A DNA stretch of 64,000 nucleotides. It comes from Cloeon dipterum (lineage: Eukaryota > Arthropoda > Insecta > Ephemeroptera > Baetidae). The position numbers were made by a program, and so were the translations under genes. Below are positions 12,901 through 26,500 of the stretch, piece by piece (position 1 is the first letter of the stretch; every line of letters begins with the position of its first letter). Below the pieces are notes generated by a model, which saw nothing but the letters and a program-made list of their open reading frames with translations, ran no database searches and was not told where the DNA came from. The stretch covers positions 8,796,886 through 8,860,885 of the forward strand of contig NC_088789.1 in the NCBI RefSeq assembly GCF_949628265.1, read 5' to 3'.

Positions 12901-15900
12901 AGAAGCTGCTCGACGACGTTGAAGTAAAATGTGCAGACGGTCACATTTCCGGTGGATCGGTGCAAAAAGTCGTTTGCACACGGATCTAGCAAACAGCGCA
13001 AAGTCTGCTCTCTCGCTCGCCATGAATATTTACTGGCAGCCGGATAGTGCAGCGCATGACGTGCAGAAAATATCGTTTGCATAGTCAAACGCGCACTCTT
13101 CTTCTCCGCCAACTTCACTTTGATCGTCCTGTGTAATAATTGTCAATTACAGCCGGCCCGAGAGGAGCTTAACGCGAATATATGCGTCGCTCCCTTGCTG
13201 CTGGAGAGCAAGTTTGCTCCAAAGGACAAAGTTTTAATCACGAGTGTGCAGATTGGAGCGTGCGCGCTCGCCTGCTAGGCATCTAGCCGCCATATCGTAG
13301 CACTTCAAGTGTCAAAATTACTTAAATCCCGGCCGGATGGAAATTATCAGCGAGCTGGAAGGGCGAAATTTCGGGCCAAAAGTTGGCCTCTTGATTATCA
13401 GGGGCGAGGAAGAGGTATCAAGTTCGATGGGACAGAGAGTTTCGCTTCGCTGATGAATTTCCTCAAGATTCCGAGCAGTTGGAAACGATCGCTCGTCGGG
13501 TGTGAAATGCTTTGAAAATTTGCATTGTTCGTCGGAAAGTCAGCTCATCAAAGGGTAAACGTTGAAGAAGGAATTGCACAGCACTTTTTCAAAATCTTTT
13601 ATCGAGTTGATTTCTAAAGCAATTTTTATCAAAGAGTAGTACACACTAAAACCTGATATAATATAGTAGACGAGTACAGTAGAAGAATTTAACTATTCGC
13701 AGCCTAAGATATATAACGCCATGGCTTCTCAATGCCATATATGCGGAGAGGCATACTGTCAAATCTTTTTCTTTGCGAAATTCATTGAATAAAGGAAAAT
13801 TTGAAATTGAAATTCAGACTATGTAAATTAATCAATTCATTTAAAATATAGAAACGGTATATCAGGGATGCATTAATTTTTAAAGAGTTGAAAAAAGAAC
13901 AGTCTATACAGCTCCAATTTTTAAATTAAATTACTAAATTAATTAAATCTCTTCATTTTGAGCAATTCAATAACTATAGCAAGCAATTAATTGAGCTGTA
14001 AAAATTTATGGAGTTGAGGTCGGTTTAATCGTGTGATTCGTGTCCGTAAAAGAGCTCAGTGAATTATCGCCCAGCCAGTCAAGCGAGGGCAAACTTAGAC
14101 GCGATTTAATTGAGCAACGCGGCAAAATCTTCTTACTCTGCGGTGTGTGCACTTGTTTGCTTAATCTGGCGTGTCAGTTTTAGCACCTCTGGCTGCACTG
14201 AAACGAAACCCTCCTCATCTGTTGCTGCTGCAGTTACAAAAAAGGTGCAAAAGACGCACGGATAAGTCGCGCTTTTTACGCGCCTGTAGTAAAATCTCTA
14301 TTTACGAGTCCGTGTGTGTTGGCCTTTATGCGGCCGACGGTGGGAAACAGAGAGAGTGAGCTTAAACTGCTGAGCCCTCGTCGCGCAAATCCCCTGTGCG
14401 CCCGCTGCAATAATGTCTTCCTGCATATTACTACGTACGACCGGCTTAAGCAGACCGAATTTATGTCTAGGATAACACACGCGCTCCTGCTCTAGTAACG
14501 CCACGTGCCGTTAACAGTAAAATAGATGAGACATAAAAATTTACTCATACTACATAGGGTCATTAAGTGCATATTTATCGACAAATTGGCATAGATACAT
14601 ATTTATGGGTGGCCAAAAATTGATCCTCTCAATAATGTAATTCTAAACAATTTTTAGCTACGTTTTGCCATTTAAAATTTACTAGACATGTGCACGGAAA
14701 TATTCATGAATATTTCGGATTTTAAAATGGTCTAATACCTAATTATTATCTCGTTTTATTCAGAAATGCAAATAAAATGAAGCTACACAATATCAGCCAG
14801 AGATTGGCTGATCTTCATTATTTTTTTTGCTATGGGTTAAATCTTGAGATCTATAATGGTTTAGTGATTAATTAAAAAAAAATAATAAAAACGAAAATGT
14901 TTATCGCGTTTTCGCGAGATTTTTAAAATCCTTGCAACATTGCAAATCACAATAGAATTTGATATGAAGTTGATCTCTTTTCCCCTAAATCATTAAAAAT
15001 AAATAATCACCACTTGTATAAATAGCACGAGCTCAACAGTAGAAACCATAAAGCTGAAATCATTTTTGCACTCATTCTGCCTCTCCCCCTTTTTTGGCCA
15101 GTCAAAGCAACAAGGCAGCTTCGTTTTCAAAGCGCGCGCACAACCCTCTTATGCTATTTCGATTCACGCGAGGAGAGAAGCTGTCTTCCCCGGGGAGGAT
15201 AATTTTTAATTGATTTCTTTCACACCTCGGCTGACACAAAGCATGCGAGGTGGACGGCTTCCTTTTTAGAAAAAATGGGAGCTCGCAGGGGAGGCGTTTG
15301 TCAAAAGCCGATGAAAGGAAGCAGAGCTGACTGAGTGCGCGCACACACAGCCAAAGCCATCAAGCTGCCATTGAAAAATGCGAAACAAAACGGGCGACAA
15401 ACTTTTGTGTCCCCTCCGCTGAAATTTTCACTCTCTTTGCACGCCATCAAATTATCTCAGTAATTCCGTCTCGCGCCAGCCAGAAAAGCCTTTCAAACTT
15501 AATAAAAATAATAATTAAAATGCCATCTTTCACTCTTTTGAGGCGGTAATGACACCGTTCTCTTTCTCTCCTCCTCCTCCGCTGATGGAGCGCACAACAA
15601 TATCACCATGACAAAGTAATTTTCCTTTTCGACGCTGAGTAAGAAGAAATTAGATGTGAGATCCTGCTTTTAATTCTTTTCAAAATTTTCTACTTTCCAT
15701 TCCGCTTCGCTGAGCAAACGAGTTATTGTTTCCAACTTTCTGCTTCATGCCAAAGGCATCATTTCAGCGACAAAAATTTAATAACCTACCCAAGTCCAGC
15801 GAATGTAAAATTGACATATTTGTAAGTGAAATGGTGAATTTGGTGATTTCAATGAGTCTTTTTCATAACATCATGAATAAAATATTAATTTTTTCAGACC

Positions 15901-16435
15901 TCGCCAATTTGCTGTGAATATCATAAATCAATCAAAATTGTTTAAAATCAGATAACAAATTTAGCATAACTTAAAGGATTTAAAAAAATGACTCTACAGA
16001 GATTGATCGCGGATGGGTGAAATTTAAGAGCGAAATGATCTCGCATGTGTTCTTACTGGACATCCATACTCTTTTGGCTTCTCACTTAGCTGGTCCCTAT
16101 AGTGATAAAAAATCCAAGCTGCCCTATTAGCTGTATGAAATTTAGAATTACCGTTTATTGAAAACGATTTTGCTGAGTGTGAGCACAACCAAGAAGAGAA
16201 GCAAGTGATGAATCTCGAAGAACACCATCCCCCGCGACAAAACTCCCTCATTGAAGTTAATAGTTTGTACATGCATTTTTATAACTCGTTTTTGGAGAAA
16301 AACAAATCTGTTGATTTTGACCAGCCCGTTGGCTCGCATTGTTAAGGCACTCTCAGGAGTGTCAAAGCAATGAGATGTATTTGAGCAGTTCGGAGATCTA
16401 ATACTGGCTACGCAATGTCAGAAATGGCAAAAAGT
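3980..16435. other. gene-poor stretch, no supported gene
   Basis: AT-rich DNA is interrupted by GC/CpG-rich blocks (for example about 8350-8530, 10170-10460, 12880-13510, 15090-15480). ORFs in these blocks are short, occur on both strands over the same bases and lack splice or domain support, so I treat them as composition effects. A short TTG run lies near 4349-4367. TAATTAAT-type palindromes are frequent. I see no tRNA, rRNA or recognisable exon. Confidence 0.5.
4349..4367. repeat. short TTG trinucleotide run
   Basis: A run of about six TTG units sits in AT-rich non-coding DNA. It is a simple-sequence tract with no coding context. Confidence 0.8.
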
Positions 16436-16762
16436 GGTTAGTTGAGTGACTCGAATTGCTCAAATTGCTCAACGGGCTGGGAGGCGCACCGGCGCCGACT
16501 CGCTACTCTTGCTGGTTTGCACCTTTCCAGCATGCGTGATTTGGCTTCACGGGACGAATGTCTAGCGTTTCAATGCAGTCCTCGGTGCGGAGGCAAATGG
16601 CCCTTGAGTGGGCTGGGTCCCTGTGCGGCCTGGTGCGCCCATGTTATCCGTTCGCGGTGTTATTGGGACCCGGGTTTCAGCATTCGTGCTAGTGCAGTGC
16701 GCGCCCTCCCCGGTCCTCGGACTGGGATAAAAAGAGCAAAAAAAAATTGAATTGAATAGCAT
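16436..16762 (+). mobile_element. dispersed element copy 1 (SINE-like or 5'-truncated non-LTR), A-rich tail
   Basis: This GC-rich segment of about 320 bp recurs inverted at 20268-20572 and more diverged at 45493-45715. Landmarks in order: GTGACTCGAA near 16446, CTCAACGGGCTGG near 16467, GGTTTGCACCTTTCC near 16514, GGTGCGGAGGCAAATGGCCC near 16584, TTATTGGGACCCGGG near 16660, and the end GGGATAAAAAGAGC with a run of A and ATTGAATTGAAT. The A-rich tail fixes the orientation and points to retroposition by LINE machinery. This copy has about 15 extra bases (GGCGCACCGGCGCCG) relative to copy 2. No clear pol III A/B boxes were seen, so a tRNA-derived SINE is not proven. Long ORFs across it are not conserved between copies. 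Confidence 0.75.
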
Positions 16763-18606
16763 TGCCTGACATACATATTAAAAATACCTAAACAAATATT
16801 GAATATTTGGGGGAATTAAGAGGGTTGAAATTATGAAGACCGATGAATTCAGATTGACGAATTTTGTTGGTGGATTGGTTACAGTTGGAAATCCGATCGG
16901 ACACTTAATCAAAAACCAGAACCCTTTGAATCGGGTTCTGCACAATTAAACAAATCACGTCAGCACCATGTGGCTGACGGACGAAAACTGAATTCTTATT
17001 TTAAAATCATCTTTCTGCTGTTAAACAAGAATGCAAAATTACAATAATTCAAACCGCCGACAATTGTTGGCTTCCAACAAAAAGCAGGACCGCGTTGTTG
17101 TACCGCTACAAATATGATTTTATTGCGATGAAATATACATCTCTAATTATAAGGAACCACTATATTGATTCATGTATCAGAGGTAGAGCTGAATTTCACT
17201 AATTTTGTTACGAATGCTCGTTAAGAACAAAATGAAAGGTCTGGGTGAAATTATCAGCCTTCGGAAGGCAAGGTACACACTTCCAAGGGAGGGTTAATAA
17301 CCATAAAGTGTGCTGGCGCACAGGCTGCTCAAAGGCGGCAACCCTTTGCGCGCGGTGTGCTTGCTCTGCTGTTTCGCCGATCGTTCGTTCACACACACGC
17401 ACCAAATTAAAAGGCCCTTTATGCCGGTGCAGACTCGGCAAACATGTGCGCAGAGACGGAGAGAAAGCGATTCCTCGGGGTGCAATAATCGTCGGTGATC
17501 GGATTTGCCGACGAGAATATTAAGCAAGCCTAGCGTGCAATTGCAAACAGAACATGCTTTATGGGGCCAATAGGTGCGTGCGTGCGTAACAAACGCGCCA
17601 GCGTGTCGTCGGATGGTCCAAAATAATCGTGGGCGGCAGTTTTAACGTGATAATTCGAGTTTCATAGTCGGGCGAGCGTAAATCATGGATGTGCATATCA
17701 TCGTGCAGCCTCCACAGCCGCCGGCGTTTCCAATTTGTTGTCGCCAATAACAAGGCTGTATAAAGAGGCTTAGCGTTAATCTAAATATTAAAAATAGCTT
17801 ATTGTATTGCCAATCCAACACGGAGTTTAATACTTTCCCTATATTTCAATAAATAGAGGACAACAACACAAACTAACCGATAATTTGTTCCCCATGATGA
17901 TGCTTCACGTGAATTAATTGAATATCGACTAGTAATTAAAATAAATTTCAATATAGAAAAAAAAGACTATTTGTAAATTGTATTTCACATGACTCCATCA
18001 GAAGCAGCTGTTTTGAAACGAATTTAATTAAAATTTCTGTTCTAATTACATTCTCGTTGGAGCAAAAAAAGCCATGCTAGCCGCGCGTTTTTCCTCTATA
18101 TTCTTTGATGGCCGCGACGGCTGCACTTGTGATGTGTGTGCGCGCCGAGTGTTTAGTTTGTTGTTTTCAATCTGTTGCCGGTGCTTTAGGAGGCGAGTTT
18201 CCATGGTGACCAAATCGGAGTCCCAGACGCGCGTGGGCTTCTCTTGTTTCAAACAAGCACGGCGGGCGGGTGCTCGCTCCAAATTGAATCTGTACGAATG
18301 CCTTTGGAAAATTAATTGCATTCTCGCTAGAGAGAGAAACGAGAGAACTACGCACGCTCAACGGAGCGGACAAACAAACACTTTCCTTGGGGCATTTTTT
18401 GAATATATGGTTAAACCTACCTTGCATTTTTGTAAGCACTTCAAGGTAATTTAATTGCATAATAATAGAGGAAGTAATATTTTAGATTCAAAATTGGGTT
18501 TATTACGGATCAGCAGGGCAACTGTGCCCCATACATCCACATCCAGAACACAACAAAAATATAACAAAGCATTTTTTTGTATTTGATAACAGAGGGAATA
18601 GAAAAA
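16763..18606. other. non-coding stretch, no supported gene
   Basis: AT-rich sequence with two GC-rich blocks (about 17300-17740 and 18060-18380), each with overlapping short ORFs on both strands. No domain, splice structure or RNA gene is visible. Confidence 0.5.
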
Positions 18607-18890
18607 TCAGTCTATCATATCAGTATTTGGCAAGAAATGTTTTTGTTTGAATGCACTTGAGTTCCCATTCATACACAGATTCGGCGACAGGTTGTTCCAC
18701 AGACGATAACAAATGACTTGGAAGCACTGCTCAGGCCCTGTTACACTGACAAAGGGGGCCCGAAGTCGCATTCGATGCACCCGTGACATACCCAAAAAAT
18801 CGACATCATGCATTGTTGTTACAAGATCGCGCAAATATTCATATATTTTATGTCCCATATTTCTTCCAAACCTCGAACTTAAAATATCTG
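18607..18890 (-). mobile_element. relic of a non-LTR retrotransposon ORF2 C-terminus
   Basis: An open minus-strand frame ending at 18607 holds the pattern found at the C-terminal end of many CR1/Jockey-like reverse transcriptases. There is a His-Asp segment (TTMHDVDFLGMSR), then RLRAPFVSVTGPEQCFQVIC, then YRLWNNLSPNLC, then SSAFKQK just before the stop. The usual pattern is an R-x-P-x-V segment, an aromatic/cysteine segment, LWN-x-LP, S-x-x-FK and a stop about a dozen residues later. The frame is interrupted upstream near 18910, and no palm domain is visible, so the copy is heavily truncated. It has no visible link to the dispersed elements at 16436 and 20268. Confidence 0.55.
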
Positions 18891-18899
18891 AAAATGATG

Positions 18900-20267
18900 G
18901 ATAACTCTAAGTAAGTGTACCGTGTGTTCTTGAGGGTTAAAATTAATAACAAGTAGATGTCTTTGTTAGCCGCGTAATTTTAGGTGGCAGCTCACTGAAC
19001 CGGCTAAGACCCGAATTTTGAGCCGACGCCGACTGAGAATTTTTTGCCGGCGGCTGGCACGACTGACAAATTTTTAAGTGATGTTCGATAGAGGTTAGCG
19101 ATCCGAAGGGCTGGAGACCAATTTTTTCCGGCACTTTTTATTTATCTTCGGAATTTTGAGGGGTGTCAGGTGAAGCAGCTAATACAAAGTCACGGCGGCT
19201 GGCGGTTGATCGCGTAAACAAAAATAAGCTGGCTGGAGTGGCGCAACGTGGCTGGCTGAGTCATCTAATAATTCAAGAGTATGCCACAGAAAAATTTGCT
19301 TTGTTACTACCAGGTACTCATATACTCCGCGACAACAATTTTCTTTTTCCACACACTTTTAACAATAAGGAGATGGGTAGGCTGACTTTTCGCATTTATG
19401 GAACATTCAATTGCCATCACCTCCAGAGCGAATCTTTTTCGAGATTATTTTTCTCACTACTTTTCCTGTGCATGCAGCACCAATTGAAAATCATTTTTTA
19501 TTTGAGAGTGTATGTTTTTCGCGATGAACCGGTTATGTTCATGTAAAGCACTGGTTTAATTTTATTTCGTTTTTTGTTTCTTACGTACTTTAATTTTAAA
19601 AATTATTTTTACCCTGCATATAATGAGCGTGCGCGTCTCTTTCCTGAAAAAGCTCAAAGTCCTTCTTGAAAAACATATTATTTCTCTGCCGACTCGTTTT
19701 TCTAGAGTTTCGTCCCCCGCCGTCTCTCGCTGGATGTCTTTCCTTGGAAATGCCACGCACCATTGCTCTCGCGTACCAGACGAAGCCGTATTCATTATTT
19801 TTTTTAATGTTTTGCCTTGCGTGTCGCGAGTGCTCAAACTCTTTAAACTGAAAGAGTTGTGCGTTATATTCCGCTCTAGGTGTCCCATCATAGTCAGCAG
19901 CTTTCCAGCGGTACCTCTCTAGACGCGTAGATTGTGTTTTGCGTGTGTCGCCTCTGACGCTATTTCGTTTCTATGGCGACGACATTGTCCGCCGGTGGCT
20001 CTTGCCACGGGCTGAAATCTTGCTGTAGTGTCATTGTACCTGCCCACTCTGCGCTTGTGTAAGCGCTAGAAATGAAAGCTAGAAGCTGGGATTTTTTGAT
20101 ATTGTTTTGATCGTTTAAATTTTTTAATTTTGGTTCCGCTTGAAGATATATTGCTATAGTGTGCATTATCATTTCACGCGTGCAGTGCAAGTGGCAGCTG
20201 CGCAAAATTCCAGCGAGGCGCGGAAAATTTGTTGGTAATTGGGGTGATAGGATAAAGATTTGGATTT
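18900..20267. other. non-coding stretch, no supported gene
   Basis: Mixed-composition DNA. Short ORFs (for example at 19163-19546 and 19562-19922) overlap on opposite strands and show no domain or splice support. Confidence 0.45.
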
Positions 20268-20572
20268 TTATAATTTTTTTTTGCTCTTTTTTATCCCTGT
20301 CCGAGGACCGGGAAAGGCGCGCACTGCACTAGCACGAATGCTGAAACCCGGGTCCCAATAACACCGCGAACGGATAACATGGGCGCACCAGGCCGCACAG
20401 GGACCCAGCCCACTCAAGGGCCACTTGCCTCCGCACCGAGGACTATATTGAAACGCTAGACATTCGTCCCGTGAAGCCAAATCACGCATGCTGGAAAGGT
20501 GCAAACCAGCAAGTAACGAGTCCCAGCCCGTTGAGCAATTTGATCATTTCGAGTCACTAAACTAACTATCAT
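20268..20572 (-). mobile_element. dispersed element copy 2, inverted relative to copy 1
   Basis: This is the reverse complement of the 16436-16762 element with high identity across nearly its whole length. The A-rich end (GGGATAAAAAAGAGC followed by A9) lies at the low-coordinate side, and the GTGACTCGAAATGATC end is near 20555-20565. It differs from copy 1 by a short deletion next to the GGGCTGGGA motif and scattered substitutions. Copies 1 and 2 form inverted repeats about 3.5 kb apart, which could pair. The element carries no intact coding sequence. Confidence 0.75.
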
Positions 20573-23500
20573 TTTGATAGTGGAATAACTTAATACCTAC
20601 CATATCCAGTGAGCAATTATTCTACAAATTACTTTCCATTATTGCATTTGACTCTAACAATAAGATGATTATTTTACAGCTAGATACAGAGCACGAAAAG
20701 ATAATAGTACAATTTAAAGGGCTGAATTTTCATCCTTGCGTCTGCTCCTCTTGCAGATTTATGAAGCAACGTCAAACTTTTGTCCTTGCCTCATCATATT
20801 TTCGCAGGCTTCGACCCTAAAATTAATAACCTGGAAGGGAATTTGGCCTTTAACGCGCAGGAAGCACGCACTCTATCATCAAATAATCCCTTTCTAAATT
20901 TGCAATCCCTTCTCTGCTGGCGAGTGGCGGCAAAAAATGTTAAAACGTGCATAAACGGTGTGTGTGAGAGAGCAGACACACGCTCCTTCACATCTTTGGC
21001 AAACACATTTGCCAAGAGGGCGAAGCAGAGAAGAAAGCAGAGAAGCTGCTGGCACATTTGGCGTCATGAATTAAACATGAGAGTTTTCTGCTCTCTTTTC
21101 CTGGTGCCGCTAAGACGCGCAGCTTTCCTTTCTCGCCCATTTTTATCGGCGCAGATGAATAAATTTTAAATAAATTCGCGGTTCAAGCGAGCGAACTGGT
21201 TCGACGCACGCAATTTATGCTCGCCGTCCGGTGTGTTTTCCGCAGAATCTTGGCCCTCGCTTTCCCGAAACCATTCATCCTGCGCAGCAAGGGCGAGATA
21301 AAAATGGAATTGGAGGTAATCAACTTTCAATTTTGCCTTCTCTCCCAACGCTGGCAGCCTGGGGAGAGAGATTAGACGTGAAAGGTGAGAGCGGCAGAAA
21401 GAGAGGGACGTGAAACAGAGTTTGGTTTGAAGAATGGCAGTTATTATTGGAAGTTTATTCTTAGAGAAGCCAAGGTTTTATTAAAAATATTATGAAAGAT
21501 TGAGGCAGAGATATTTATATTTATTTTAGGTCAAATTTTTCTTATCACATCCAGTCAGTGCTCAAAAGAAATTCAGTCAATGGCCTCTTCCCTCTTTTCG
21601 AAATCCAAGTTTCTAGAGGTTTGCATAAACCTTAGCTTTCATCTAGACACCTTCGATGTTAAATTTCATTGCTAACACCAAGTGAAACCAAAATTTAACT
21701 CACTTCCATTTTTTTGCATCTAATAGTTAAACTTTCAATTTTTTGTCATAAACCTTGCGGGTCTGGGGATTACCTGGATAGTTAGCATCACACAAACTTA
21801 TTTCATAATTATAGAAATTTAAATCAAAGTTAAAGCAAAATTATTATCATTTTTTTTAAACAAATAATATACATCAACCAGAGAGAAATTGAGCTTTTTA
21901 CACGACCCTTTTAGTTAGGTCAGTCCAACAAGCGTAGCTCATCCCCTAGCTCATGGTGCCGCTGGAAATTTCCTCCCCAACCAACTCATCAGACTCGTGG
22001 ACCAAGCAACTATCCATCCATCCCTTTCACCGCCGTAATTGCATCAGCCTAATTCAATTAACGCCTGCACTTCGTAGATAATGCCGGAAAATCGCGCGCG
22101 CGATCTCTGCGTGCCGTTTTGCCTGGCTGCGCGTAAATTAAATTCATCATCAGCCCTCTGCGTGCCTCTCACTCATTCTCGCAGGAGAATATTGCGATAT
22201 TTGCTGCGTATTATGTGATCAGCAGCGGGATTGGTCCTCACGGGAATGAGAATGACGGGATTATCTGTGCCTCACATAAAAGGGTGACGGCCTGCATTTA
22301 TGATTTCTCACGCTCCCCGCACCTGATATTTACTGCCACGGATGAAATGCGAAATTTCTGGCGGGCTAGCATTAATTTTCCAGCCGTGGCCTTGCTTTAA
22401 ATTTCAAGCAATTTTTTTCAAATGAGTTTTGCTCATAATTTGAATGAAAATTAAATTATTAATATTTTACTCAGCATAATTAGCTCATGGGGAAATAATG
22501 GAAGGTGCGTATTTGGCCTGCACAAATGTTATTTAAGAAAAAGCTTTAAAATTATACATTAAAAATAATTCAGGGTATTGCAAGACATGTACAAATTGAT
22601 GCTCTAAATCAAGATTCGTCGAGACAATTAGAGGGGTCATATGAACCTAAAATACCATTTTAAATTAAAAACGAATCAGAGAATTCCATTTCACTAATTG
22701 ATTAAGTTTCGGTCTAATTAATTAAGGAACAAAGCCAGTCGGCGTCGGCAGTCAAGCCAGTCAAGAGCAATTTCCGAGTGAAATGGAGTAAAGAATTTTG
22801 TAAGGCTGCCACGCCGACACGGAGTTTTAATTAAAAAACATTCGCGGCTCATTTGACTTTGTCTCTCGCCCGATTGCACCGGGCGCTCTCAAATGAAAAC
22901 TCTGCCAGGCCAATTATTACCGGTGGCGTGATTTTTCAGCCTCTGCAGTTGATGAGGAAATGACACAAGGAAACCGCCGCCACCTGGGTTGCAAACACTC
23001 CGCCGATGCCAATTTGCGACGCAGCCGGCGCGAAAATTACTGACGCCGCCACTCTTATTAATGTATGCACGGTCAAAGGACCCGATTTGCAACTCCGTCT
23101 AGCCGCGTTACCCACAGGGAAAACCTCAAACTGGTCGAATTATTAACTCTGCCACTTCTTTGAAACGAGCGCCGGAGCTGTCAGAAATTTATTCAATTGG
23201 TCTGTGCGCCGTTCAAACTGTCGAGTTATAAATAACACTCAATGGATTCGAGGACTCTTGAGACGATTCATGCAGTGACTTAATCACGCAAAAATGGATG
23301 AATAATTTTGAATAAACTGAGAAATATTATAGGTGTAGGAGAAATTTCCACATAATTATTGTTTCAAAAACTAAACAAGTGTATAAATTTTAATCGACTG
23401 CAATCATTAATAAGCTTCATAATATAAAGTTCATTCCGGGAAATGCTTTCTTCGAGCGAAAAACGCTATAATTTGACACAAACTCTTGCATGCAAAGACT

Positions 23501-26500
23501 GAATAAGTATCTCAACAATGTACTGGAGGTTATAATTTAATGAGACTCGACAGCTCATCTATAGCAGCTTTCAAACTAACCCAACACAAATATTGATTAA
23601 ATTTGAAAAATTTGAATTTTAATACTGTTAATCTCTTTCTATAAAAAATTATTAACGTTGGTATACTCTCTTTAGTCATGATAGCAAATGGTGCTTGAAT
23701 AATTTATTGACGTAAATCTTATAAAAAAAAATATTAAAAGAATCATTTACAAATTTTCAGGCATTCAACGCTTGCCACCGGATATTTTTCGAGCGTTACA
23801 TGACCTGCATATTTGAGCAAGACCAGTGCCTTCATTATCACCATGTGAAGCTCAGAAATCCAAAGTAGTTTCCTTTCCTCATTATACTGTTTACCCTTAT
23901 GTGCGTATATGTGTGAATCCACCTCATTGCAGAGTTTCATCACGCACACATGAACCGATAGCAGAAAAGATGGAGCCACGCAAGATACGCAGAGGCAGAG
24001 AGTCGTCATACTCATTTCGCTGCGTCTTTGCTTTTGGGACCCTTTGCCCGCCTCGTGCTTTGGCACGGAACGTGTCTACGCGGAGCAGAGAGCAGAGCAG
24101 GAGAAAGGACCGTGCGACGCACGACGATGACGAATAAATTGCGAAAGCGCTCTCTTCTCGCGGTCCCACGGGGAACGAAAGGCGATGCGGGGAAAGGCGC
24201 TCTTTCAATTATCTTGCCAGTTTTCCAACTTTTGAGCCATGAATATTTTATGCCTGGCGAAGCGTTTACCGAAAGCTTTCTACTTGAGATCATCTCGAAT
24301 GTAAATTGTTGCCGCAATAAAGAGGAAGCACAGCGAGAGAGCGAGAGCGCCGCGCGCGCACACACACCCAGGCATGCCAAAGCAAAGTGCTGGAGAGAGA
24401 AATAGTTTTGCGCACACCAGGCGAGGCTAATTTCTTGTTGATTTGAATTTTAAATGGCCGCGAGAAGGGCAAAAGCTTTCAAGAGTGTTTTCTCGGGGTT
24501 TTTATAATTCAGAAGTAGCAGTGGCATTGGTTTCTGCCACAAAGTTGCTGCGCTGGGAATATTATATTTCAAACGGTATCTGATATCAAAGCATTACACA
24601 TTTTCACCATTTTCAGAATTTCGATATTCATTTCACTTTCATCATTCCGTAAAAAAATGTAGAAAATCATAAATAAAATATAAATTTAGAACTAAAAATC
24701 ACTTCTGTCATTCATGAAATATAGGTTCCTTTCTCAAAAATTGAAATACAAACAACTAAAATTATTAATACTTAATACTCAACTGCAACTTACAAACGGA
24801 TGCTACAATATAATTCTATTTACATACAAGAATATGATGCATATCTACTTAAAATTTCATCGCAATGAACACATTTAAAATGAATGTCTTTTTCGTTAGC
24901 CACCATTAGCAGTAATAAACTATAAACAGGCCAATATTTTTCCATTTGCAGACAGCCAACGTTGAAATTGAATTTATTTTTATCACAACAATTCATATTC
25001 CCCCAAAAACATTTTGAATGGTACGCACCAGTTTTCCTTTTTCTCGCTCACCGATCAAATAACGCACCCTGTTTCACCAATTATTTGCGATCGTATTCGT
25101 GCACGTATGCAAACGAGCTGAACATAGTCGCGACGCAAACAAGCGGCGCCGCGCAGAAATTGTGCATTCGCTCGGCTGCCGGTGTTGCGAGGCAGGTGCT
25201 CGTTAAAATGCTGCGAAACGTATCGAGTTTCGCATCTCATGCAAACACGCGAAGCCAAAAGGCGGCGTAGTGTGCATTTCAAACCGTTTGACGCGCTCGC
25301 TCGTGAGATTTCCGAACAGGTACGTGCTCATTATTCTCTCTCTGTCACCCCCTGCTATGCCTCTCTTTATGCAACCGAATCAATCACAGCGAAATCCGTA
25401 TATTTTCACAGGTGACGTATGCAGGGTCGCCTGTGTGGAGTGGAAACAAAAGTGTTACTAGCTCGAGCTAGCTAATATCATACAATTGTCTGATTATTGT
25501 TTTCCCGTCACTACCTGACTTGAGTAAACAATTATAATAGTTGTGATGTATTAATAAAAAAAACTGCAGAAATTTGTATAACATGGGTAATTAAATAAAT
25601 AAGTATTTGTCAGCGAGGTTTTACTTAGGTAAGAATTCAGCGAGTTAATTAACTTTGGTAGAATAGTTTAGTTTGATAGAATACTTTGAGAATAGCTGAT
25701 TATTTGATGGCTCAGATGAATTGATGTTTACTTTTGAGATAGAATAAGGCTTTCCCCGCGTCGAAACTTTTCAGGCAGCATTTTGCTTGTTCGCGCGACA
25801 AATTACGAGCCCAGCTTTTTGTCTGTCTCTTTCACTTGAACGAGCGTGCTTTTAATTAAATTCCTGTTTGATTTTCTCCTTTTTATTTGCGGGTGGATTC
25901 TCTGCTATGATCGTTTCTCTCGCGCCGACGGTGTTGCCCCTGACAACCTGTACTTCCCTTCTTTGCACAAGTGCTGCAGGATATGGTTTTCAACTCCATT
26001 TGGATGCACGGAGATAATGCGAATTTTAATCGCTTCCCGTGGCTCGTGGAATTATGCATCCCGCGAGCGTTTCTGGTTAATAGAAATAAAACTATAGCGA
26101 GGAGAGCCACGTTCAAATACTAGAACTGCTGCCGCCGGATGAAGTAACATGTACATCGAGACGGGTCTATAAGGCTTTTGCCGCATAGGTTTGCTGAGTA
26201 CATTTCTACTTGCGCGCTGCTGAACTTTAATTGCGATTCCATTTTCCGCGGTCTGGTGTACTTTTGCAACACAATTGCGAAACTATAGCCTGACTGCAGT
26301 ATTCAATGCCCTCAGCGAGCAAATTGGTGTGCGCAAGCAAGCAAAAAAGTTAGCGTTCGAGAGGAGACTGCTTCCACTTTTACATTTTAACCTTTCGTGC
26401 GCGAACGGTGAGGATTAGATAGCAAGGAATATAACGCATTGCTGAAGCTGGAGGAGGTAAAAGTTTCACGTTTGTATTATAGTGCTACATAAATTTTGCC

